Source: Bacillus solimangrovi (GTDB lineage Bacteria; Bacillota; Bacilli; Bacillales; Bacillaceae_N). Taken from it: DNA of 64,000 bases. Position numbers and translations under genes: made by a program. The notes below the pieces were generated by a model, which searched no databases, was not told where the DNA came from, and saw only the letters and a program-made list of their open reading frames with translations. Positions 59,058 to 64,000 of this stretch are shown here, one piece after another. The stretch is taken from contig NZ_MJEH01000061.1 of assembly GCF_001742425.1 (NCBI RefSeq), forward strand, positions 62,001 through 126,000, in the 5' to 3' direction. Numbering within the stretch: position 1 is the first letter of the stretch; every line of letters begins with the position of its first letter.

Positions 59058-59660
59058 ATGCCTCAACAATCGCGTTATCAGAACAGAAGGAAAAAGAAGA
59101 AAATAAGTGGATTAATGTTAATGATTGCAGGCGTATTTGCAACCCTATTGTTTGTGTTAGTTATTAGTCTTTCTATAGGAGCTAAGGAGAAGCCTGAGTT
59201 TGTCTATGGACCTACAACACCAGAAACATATAAAGATGATGTGATAGAGCAAGAACAAGAGCAAGAAAAAGACTCAGAAAAAATAAGTGAAACAGAAGAG
59301 TCAATTGAAAGCTCAAAGGAAACAAGTAATACTGAAACAAGTGAAGAAGTTGTTTCAGAAGTAATTGAAGGTGAATGGGACCCAGTTGAAACAGAGCAAG
59401 AAGGGGTGCATGTCACTTCCTACGAAGAGGGATCAGCAGATTGGAACGAAATGTTACGAGCTACAGAAACTGCTACAAATATTTCTCAAGATGATATGAT
59501 TGTATGGTGGTTAGGTAATGGTGGTAGTCCGAATACGTCAACAGTTACTGTAAGTACGAAGGACAATACAGAAATCTATCGTGTGCAATTACAATGGATT
59601 GAGAGCAAAGGTTGGCAACCTGTAACAGTTGAAGTACTTGAAAGCAATCCTTATCAGTAA
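59058..59660 (+). CDS. yrrS: YrrS-like membrane protein (DUF1510)
   Basis: A 200-residue protein with a basic N-tail (RRKKKK), one membrane segment (about 16-40), an acidic Glu/Ser/Thr linker (about 52-115) and a conserved C-terminal DUF1510 domain (about 120-200; GSADWNEMLRATETATNIS and WWLGNGGSPNTSTVTVS). This matches YrrS, encoded next to pbpI in B. subtilis and linked to sporulation. The role is unknown. ATG 59058 follows AGAGGAGGA. A strong terminator follows. Confidence 0.88.
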   Translation: MPQQSRYQNRRKKKKISGLMLMIAGVFATLLFVLVISLSIGAKEKPEFVYGPTTPETYKDDVIEQEQEQEKDSEKISETEESIESSKETSNTETSEEVVSEVIEGEWDPVETEQEGVHVTSYEEGSADWNEMLRATETATNISQDDMIVWWLGNGGSPNTSTVTVSTKDNTEIYRVQLQWIESKGWQPVTVEVLESNPYQ

Positions 59661-59665
59661 TATAG

Positions 59666-59699
59666 AAAGCACCTTTTCTTGTTGAGAGAAGGTGCTTTT
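59666..59699 (+). terminator. Terminator after yrrS
   Basis: A 14-position stem with one G-U pair, AAAGCACCTTTTCT against AGAGAAGGTGCTTT, with a 5-base loop and a run of four T. Confidence 0.9.
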
Positions 59700-59771
59700 G
59701 TGTTTTTGCTATGGCTTATCCTTCTACCTTAACCGTGTTGAAAGCAAAATGGGCAGGTGTAATAAAATAAG

Positions 59772-59978
59772 CTATTTTGTTTTGAAATGTACGACTGCAG
59801 TAAAGTATGTTTTACCTGATTCATAATCAATGTGTGATTGATGTGAAACAGAATGAACATTAAGAAGTATTGCTTGGTTTTGTTCGATTTTTTCATTTAC
59901 TTTACTTTCTAAATCTTTTAAGGTCAAAGCTTCAAAAAACTCAACCTTGTCTTCAATTCGTTCTAATTTAATTTGCAT
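59772..59978 (-). CDS. DUF2536 family small protein (YrzA-like)
   Basis: A 68-residue cytosolic protein with the DUF2536 pattern: KLERIEDKVEFFEALTLK (about 4-21) and a C-terminal strand region YFTAVVHFKTK (about 58-68). Function is unknown. The start ATG 59978 is preceded by AAAGGAC on the minus strand. It lies convergent to yrrS, as yrzA does in B. subtilis. Confidence 0.82.
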   Translation of the reverse strand: MQIKLERIEDKVEFFEALTLKDLESKVNEKIEQNQAILLNVHSVSHQSHIDYESGKTYFTAVVHFKTK

Positions 59979-60290
59979 ATATCATCCGTCCTTTTTAAAT
60001 AATAAGCAATTATAACAATCATAAGTATTTAACTTCAAGTAAATAATTGTTTAGGGCCTATTTTATCGTAAGGGATACAATAATCTATGGATAACAAAAA
60101 TTGTCGTTTGCTTGCGTAGAAAACTGTTCTAAAAGTATAATAAAGAGAAACTTTCATCACTGGGATATTCTTTCTCACCTTATAGCTTGTTAGTTGACTA
60201 TCGTTTATTGTCCAATATTTATACATAAAGATGGGATATTCAACAATTGTTAAAAAAAATTATAATCACATATAGAAATGAGGATAACAC
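59979..60290. other. Intergenic region before mtnN
   Basis: A 312-base AT-rich gap between divergent genes. It must hold the promoters of the DUF2536 gene and mtnN. I see no S-box (SAM riboswitch), T-box or gene here. In B. subtilis yrrT precedes mtnN; no remnant is recognised. Confidence 0.5.
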
Positions 60291-60995
60291 ATGAAAATTG
60301 GCATTATTGGTGCAATGGAAGAAGAAATTCAAATTTTGAAAAATAAAATAGGTCATAGAGAAAAAGAGGTTATTGGAGGATTCGAGTTTTATTCTGGGAA
60401 CATTAATGGCGTAGAAGTAGTATTATTACGTTCTGGAATTGGAAAAGTAAATGCTGCAATGAGCTCAGCACTTTTACTTGATCGCTATAAACCTGATATT
60501 GTCATTAATACAGGTTCTGCTGGTGGATTCAGAGAAGACTTAAATGTTGGTGATATTGTCGTATCAACTGAAGTTCGTCACCATGATGTCGATGTTACGA
60601 TTTTCGGTTACGAGTATGGACAAGTCCCACATTTACCAGCAGCATTTAAAGCAGACGATAAATTAGTTGATGCGGCTATGGATGCAGCAAAAAACATAAC
60701 AAGTGTTCAAACTGTAAAAGGACTTATTGTTACAGGAGATTCATTTATGAACGATACAGAGCGAGTTGAGTTCGTACGTGATAAGTTTGATGACTTAATT
60801 GCTGCAGAGATGGAAGCAGCAGCGATTGCTCAAGTTTGTCATCAATTTAATATTCCATTTGTTGTAATTCGTGCCCTATCTGATATTGCTGGCAAAGATT
60901 CTAATATATCATTCGATCAATTCCTAGATAAGGCTGCATTACATTCATCTGAACTTGTACTAGAATTCGTAGAGAACGTAAAACGCCAAGATTAA
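60291..60995 (+). CDS. mtnN: 5'-methylthioadenosine/S-adenosylhomocysteine nucleosidase
   Basis: Cleaves MTA and SAH to adenine plus the thioribose, recycling products of SAM use. The 234-residue phosphorylase-fold protein has GIIGAMEEE (about 3-11), NTGSAGG (about 77-83), and the catalytic region with [10 protein letters not shown] (about 173-182) and the Asp in RALSDIAG (about 196-203). ATG 60291 follows ATGAGGATAA. In B. subtilis it is in the yrrT-mtnN-mccA-mccB operon; here it stands without those genes. Adenine released here can be salvaged by apt. Confidence 0.97.
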   Translation: MKIGIIGAMEEEIQILKNKIGHREKEVIGGFEFYSGNINGVEVVLLRSGIGKVNAAMSSALLLDRYKPDIVINTGSAGGFREDLNVGDIVVSTEVRHHDVDVTIFGYEYGQVPHLPAAFKADDKLVDAAMDAAKNITSVQTVKGLIVTGDSFMNDTERVEFVRDKFDDLIAAEMEAAAIAQVCHQFNIPFVVIRALSDIAGKDSNISFDQFLDKAALHSSELVLEFVENVKRQD

Positions 60996-61116
60996 CATCA
61001 CGTATTTGAGTTCATTCCATTTTTGAATAGATGGATAATCTGGTGGATATTGCTTCCCATTTCCTGTAACTTTCTATGTTATAGTGGAGATATAGTAAGG
61101 TTTCAGGAGGGGTAGC

Positions 61117-61365
61117 ATGGAATCTCAGCAGTTTGATAGATTAAGTGACAAAGTTCAAGATTATACAAATTATTCAAAAATACTACTTATGATAAGTATC
61201 TTTTTCTTTATGGGTACACTTATGCTAATGGAGCAAAAAACAAATGAGCAGCTTCTTATAATTCTAGTTTCTACATTCTGTATGCTTTTAACGAGTGGCT
61301 TTTTTCAACTTTCAGCATCTAAAATTAAAAAACAAATAAATGAACAAGACCAATCCAGCCTGTAA
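61117..61365 (+). CDS. yrhC: YrhC-like small membrane protein
   Basis: An 82-residue protein with two membrane segments (about 20-38 and 44-66) separated by a short EQKTNEQ loop. It matches the YrhC family, found after mccB in B. subtilis. Function is unknown. ATG 61117 follows CAGGAGGGG. The terminator overlaps its stop codon. Confidence 0.8.
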   Translation: MESQQFDRLSDKVQDYTNYSKILLMISIFFFMGTLMLMEQKTNEQLLIILVSTFCMLLTSGFFQLSASKIKKQINEQDQSSL

Positions 61366-61380
61366 TCATGGATTGGTTTT
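61349..61380 (+). terminator. Terminator overlapping the end of yrhC
   Basis: A perfect 9-bp stem, ACCAATCCA and TGGATTGGT, 11-base loop, and TTTT. The stop codon 61363-61365 is in the loop. Confidence 0.85.
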
Positions 61381-61404
61381 GTTTATATAGTCGAATAAAC
61401 ATCA

Positions 61405-61453
61405 AAAAACTTCTACAAGAGAGTATGGAAATTTCACTCTTGTAGAAGTTTTT
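61405..61453. terminator. Bidirectional terminator, mainly for the DUF1540 gene
   Basis: A perfect 17-bp stem, AAAAACTTCTACAAGAG and its complement, with T-runs readable on both strands. On the minus strand it ends the DUF1540 gene. Confidence 0.88.
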
Positions 61454-61479
61454 ACTATTGTTAGTTTTATTTTCAGAAG

Positions 61480-61635
61480 TTAACTCTTAGGATCAAATGT
61501 TTTACAGTCAGTTTCATGTTGATTATTGGCTTGATTACCACTATGACTAACTACATAAATTTCAGAAGCAGAACAATTGTTTCCATTCTTCCAAAAACTA
61601 CAGTTTCGTACTTCACATAATACATCTTGTGCCAT
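61480..61635 (-). CDS. DUF1540 domain-containing small protein
   Basis: A 51-residue protein with the DUF1540 cysteine pattern: CEVRNCSFW (Cys7, Cys12), NNCSASEIYV (Cys21) and ETDCKTF (Cys44). These four cysteines probably bind a metal. DUF1540 proteins are common in spore formers; their role is unknown. ATG 61635 lies 7 bases after AAGGAGGA on the minus strand. Confidence 0.88.
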   Translation of the reverse strand: MAQDVLCEVRNCSFWKNGNNCSASEIYVVSHSGNQANNQHETDCKTFDPKS

Positions 61636-61729
61636 TATTGTTCCTCCTTAGTATAAAGAATTCAGTTACATAAATTAGTTTGTAGAAAAAAAGTAGGCAT
61701 TATACTTATGAAAATGTTTCTCAATTACA

Positions 61730-61759
61730 TTGACATAGATAATCATTCTCAATTAGAAT
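61730..61759 (+). promoter_or_regulatory. Promoter with overlapping Fur-like box before the DUF2325 gene
   Basis: TTGACA (61730-61735) and TAGAAT (61754-61759) are 18 bases apart. Between them, 61737-61751 matches the 7-1-7 Fur consensus TGATAATNATTATCA except at two positions. An ATCATTCT/AGAATGAT inverted repeat (61742-61762) continues it. Iron-dependent repression is inferred. Confidence 0.7.
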
Positions 61760-61778
61760 GATGATAGAGGTGAATGAG

Positions 61779-62060
61779 ATGGAAAATATATTAATCATTG
61801 GAGCAGATCGTCTTGGGAAAATTGAAAAAAACCTTCTCGAATATGGATTTTCTAATGTTACACATATAGATGGTCGTAAAGTTAAAATGGTTCACAGAAA
61901 AATTCCAGAACAAGTAGATATCATTCTCATTTTAACTGACTTCATTAATCATAACTTAGCAAATACAATTAAAAATAAAGCAAAGCAAAATAATATCCCA
62001 ACACTATACGCAAGAAGATCGTGGTGTTCAATTGCAAAATCACTTGAAACAGTATCCTAA
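61779..62060 (+). CDS. DUF2325 domain-containing protein
   Basis: A 93-residue protein with a Rossmann-like half: ILIIGADRLGKIEKNL (about 4-19), HIDGRKVKMVHRKIPE (about 31-46), DIILILTDFINHNLAN (about 49-64) and a C-terminal RRSWCSIAKSLE. This is the DUF2325 layout, of unknown function, often found as a stand-alone gene in Bacillaceae. ATG 61779 follows AGAGGTGA. The upstream Fur-like box suggests a link to iron limitation. Confidence 0.85.
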   Translation: MENILIIGADRLGKIEKNLLEYGFSNVTHIDGRKVKMVHRKIPEQVDIILILTDFINHNLANTIKNKAKQNNIPTLYARRSWCSIAKSLETVS

Positions 62061-62085
62061 CTAAAATAATAAGGGAGAGGAAAGA

Positions 62086-62320
62086 ATGAACGAACATGTT
62101 ATTCATGTGAAGACGATAACAGATCAAGCGTTAGAGTCGTTTTTACGTTGTCCTGTAGCCTTTTATCACCAATCAATTGGTGAACGTCATCCTTCACTAA
62201 ATTGAAGGCAATATGTACAGGCAGTTATCAATCAGATTGTAAAGAGATTTTTTCAATTGCCTAACACACAACGTACGGGCTCAAATATATTGCGATTGAT
62301 CCAAACGTATTGGCAAAGAG
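62086..62320 (+). pseudogene. Truncated gene, 5' fragment, PD-(D/E)XK nuclease-like, with in-frame stop
   Basis: An open frame starts at ATG 62086 after a strong AAGGGAGAGG site. Its 39 codons end at TGA 62203, and the same frame then continues for 41 codons (RQYVQAVINQIVKRFF...) to TGA 62329, so the first TGA probably replaced a TGG. The start (LESFLRCPVAFYHQ) resembles the N-terminus of PD-(D/E)XK nuclease-superfamily proteins, but no catalytic motif is left. Similarity seems to end near 62320, where a different gene fragment begins. Confidence 0.65.
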
Positions 62321-62554
62321 TTGATACCTGAATTTGATGTAAATTCTGATGGAGATGCACGTGCAAATTTCACAAACCCTAGAAATAGAAATGAATTTGA
62401 TACACCAACATTGAGCGGGGTGTGGGCTACAGAACTATACCTTCATGATGGAAGTGCGAAAACGATTGAAGATGCAATTAGTCGACACCAATATGAAGAG
62501 CAATCCCAACTTTCTAAAGGTGAAATAATGGCATTAGCCGAATACGTTCGTTAA
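62300..62554 (+). pseudogene. Truncated gene, 3' fragment, di-haem cytochrome c peroxidase-like
   Basis: About 84 codons in another frame. The segment FDTPTLSGVWATELYLHDGSAKT (in parts) and the ending KGEIMALAEYVR resemble the C-terminal end of the MauG/CcpA di-haem cytochrome c family, where a Y/F-x-HDG-S/R motif is conserved. The haem-binding CXXCH sites would lie in the missing N-terminal part. There is no binding site for the TTG at 62321. A strong terminator follows, probably that of the original gene. Confidence 0.65.
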
Positions 62555-62564
62555 ATCGAATGAG

Positions 62565-62603
62565 AATACCCCCTGACTGAAAAAACTAGTCAGGGGGTAT
62601 TTT
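62565..62603 (+). terminator. Terminator after the cytochrome fragment
   Basis: A perfect 14-bp stem, AATACCCCCTGACT and AGTCAGGGGGTATT, 9-base loop, then TT AAAA. Confidence 0.9.
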
Positions 62604-62724
62604 AAAATGATATGTGTATTCATTGATATGCATAATTTGCAAGTTAAGCAATTGAACAATGCGAAGTGCAAAACAATAATCTGACAATGAAGATAGGAGA
62701 TTAGCTATTGATGGATATATAACA

Positions 62725-63765
62725 TTATTTTAACGCTTGTTCTAATGTATTCAGATTTTTCTCCATGATACTGAAGTAGTCTTCATCATTTGAGATTTCT
62801 TCATCTGTACGAACTGATAGATTATGAAGTTGAAGGGTCTCAGCACCTAGTTCATCTTTAATAATATTAGCAATCTTTGGTTTAACATTCTGTTCGAATA
62901 TAATATATTGAAGATCGTTTTGTTTAGCCGTCTCAATAATGGTTTCAAGTTGTCTTTGAGATGGTTCATTTGTTGGTGATAGACCAGTTATACTAATTTG
63001 CTCAATTCCGTAAGCCTGCTCCCAATACCCATAGGCTGCATGAGAAACAAGAATTTTTCTTTTATTAGTAGTATCAGTAAGTTTATGAAATTGAGAATCT
63101 AACTCTAGTAATTGGAGCTTTAATTGTTCAAAGTTTTTATTAAATGTTTCACTTGCTTCTGGTTTCAATTCGATTAGCTGTTCTTTAATATTATTTGCTA
63201 ACTGAATAGAGAGAGTTGGGTCAAGCCATACATGTGGATCTTTATCATATTCTTCATGAGCGTGTTCATCATCTTCAGTGTGATTTTCTTCATTTTCAAC
63301 ACTCTCAGTATGATTTTCCTCATGTTCATTGTCTTCATGCTGATCTTCTGTAGTTTTGTCACCTTGATCTTCATGACCATGTTCTAATAAATTAATGCCT
63401 TCAGAAGCCTGTAAGACAGTAACTTGTTCCGCTTTTAGTGATTCTGCCATCGATTTAGCATATGTTTCCATGTCATCATTACTATATATGAATAAGTCCG
63501 CATCAGCTAACTGAATCATAGTTTGGGTTGTTGGTTCATAATTATGAGCATCTGAACCAGGAGGAATGATGGATTCAACAGTTACGTATGTACCACCAAT
63601 TTTTTTAGCGAAATCTTCAAACGGAAAAAGTGTTGTATAGATTTCTAAGTGATCTTCACTTGTACTTTGTTGTTCCTGTTGTTCAGAATCATTATTTGCA
63701 CACCCTGAAAGAAATATGCCAAATAATATAGTTAAAGCTAATGTGAGTTTACCCCATTTGTTCAA
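62725..63765 (-). CDS. znuA: Zinc ABC transporter substrate-binding lipoprotein (ZnuA/AdcA)
   Basis: Extracytoplasmic zinc receptor of the cluster A-I (TroA-like) family. From TTG 63765 it has 346 residues: a lipoprotein signal with lipobox LSGC, an N-lobe (YTTLFPFEDFAKKIGG and DAHNYEPT, His ligand), a long His/Asp/Glu-rich loop (about 128-175) typical of zinc rather than manganese receptors, then DPHVWLDP and VSHAAYGYW with further His ligands. ATG 63774 directly abuts AAGGGA and has no spacing, whereas TTG 63765 has 9 bases, so I prefer TTG. znuB and znuC are not in the window. Confidence 0.92.
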   Translation of the reverse strand: MNKWGKLTLALTILFGIFLSGCANNDSEQQEQQSTSEDHLEIYTTLFPFEDFAKKIGGTYVTVESIIPPGSDAHNYEPTTQTMIQLADADLFIYSNDDMETYAKSMAESLKAEQVTVLQASEGINLLEHGHEDQGDKTTEDQHEDNEHEENHTESVENEENHTEDDEHAHEEYDKDPHVWLDPTLSIQLANNIKEQLIELKPEASETFNKNFEQLKLQLLELDSQFHKLTDTTNKRKILVSHAAYGYWEQAYGIEQISITGLSPTNEPSQRQLETIIETAKQNDLQYIIFEQNVKPKIANIIKDELGAETLQLHNLSVRTDEEISNDEDYFSIMEKNLNTLEQALK

Positions 63766-63804
63766 TATAAACATTCCCTTCTATAATAATTGAATACTTC
63801 GCTT

Positions 63805-63832
63805 ATTATATCGTAACAATTACGATTTGCAA
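63805..63832 (-). promoter_or_regulatory. znuA promoter with embedded Zur box
   Basis: On the minus strand TTGCAA (63832-63827) and TATAAT (63810-63805) are 16 bases apart. The interval contains 63808-63828, which matches the Bacillus Zur consensus AAATCGTAATNATTACGATTT at 18 of 20 defined positions. A second half-site-like ATCGTTACG lies at about 63838-63846. Repression in zinc sufficiency is expected. Confidence 0.88.
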
Positions 63833-64000
63833 ATAGTAATCGTTACGTTTATAAGTAATCCAAAAGTCATGTTTGTGAAATGTGAAAATTAATTTATAGG
63901 TAAATATTTTTAATTAATTACAATAATTTTACAAAGAATCCATATAAATGCCACAATTTCCATTATTAATTAATTGTGTTTGTTGTATTATAGATCTGTA

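Noticed and set aside
59979-60290. Possible S-box before mtnN
   Set aside because: None of the conserved SAM-riboswitch segments could be found.

Overview
The window is a contiguous stretch of chromosome from a low-GC, endospore-forming Bacillota, almost certainly a Bacillaceae member. The evidence is gene order close to the Bacillus subtilis obg-to-mtnN segment, strong AGGAGG-type ribosome binding sites with many GTG and TTG starts, T-box leaders, a 6S RNA next to aspS, and many sporulation genes (safA, ysxE-like, coxA-like, bofC, spoVB, an rsfA-family regulator, pbpI). I cannot name the species. No prophage, insertion sequence, CRISPR array, tRNA or rRNA was seen.

Layout. 1-6.9 kb: end of obg, pheB-pheA, niaR, then safA, a ysxE-like gene, nadE and a YhcN/YlaJ-family lipoprotein (coxA position). 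7-13 kb: bofC, ruvAB, a small DUF2905 gene, queA, tgt, yajC. 13-21 kb: membrane proteins (TIGR04086 family, ArsB/NhaD permease, DUF421, SpoVB, small-multidrug-export family), comN and a fused secDF with a long leader. 21-31 kb: CDF transporter, lapA, recJ-apt-relA-dtd and a six-SH3 amidase. 31-42 kb: T-box-hisS-aspS, 6S RNA, tcdA, an RsfA-family regulator, rarA, a YitT-type membrane protein, cymR-iscS-mnmA. 42-51 kb: TPR protein, recD2, small genes, yrrI, T-box-alaS, ireB-ruvX-DUF1292. 51-61 kb: mltG, trmR-trhP1-trhP2-udk, greA, pbpI-yrrS, mtnN, yrhC. 61-64 kb: DUF1540, a DUF2325 gene behind a Fur-like box, two fused gene fragments, and znuA behind a Zur-like box.

How the genes fit together. 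The locus is rich in translation functions: HisRS, AspRS, AlaRS, D-Tyr deacylase and four routes of anticodon-loop tRNA modification (QueA/Tgt, IscS/MnmA, TrhP1-TrhP2-TrmR, TcdA). It also holds DNA repair (RuvAB, RuvX, RecJ, RarA, RecD2), stringent response and purine salvage (RelA, Apt), cell wall enzymes (amidase, MltG, PbpI) and metal homeostasis (CDF, ZnuA). Compared with B. subtilis the quinolinate genes between niaR and safA and the mccAB genes between mtnN and yrhC are absent here.

Most notable pattern. At least five genes (coxA-like, DUF421, recJ, yrrI, pbpI; less clearly ireB) are preceded by a hairpin whose 3' arm is the gene's own Shine-Dalgarno sequence, usually followed by a T-run and then the start codon. 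In each case a plausible promoter, sigma-F/G-like for the sporulation genes, has its -10 in or next to the loop, so that only read-through RNA would contain the 5' arm. This looks like a combined terminator and translation block that is bypassed by initiating transcription inside the hairpin. It is an inference from sequence alone.
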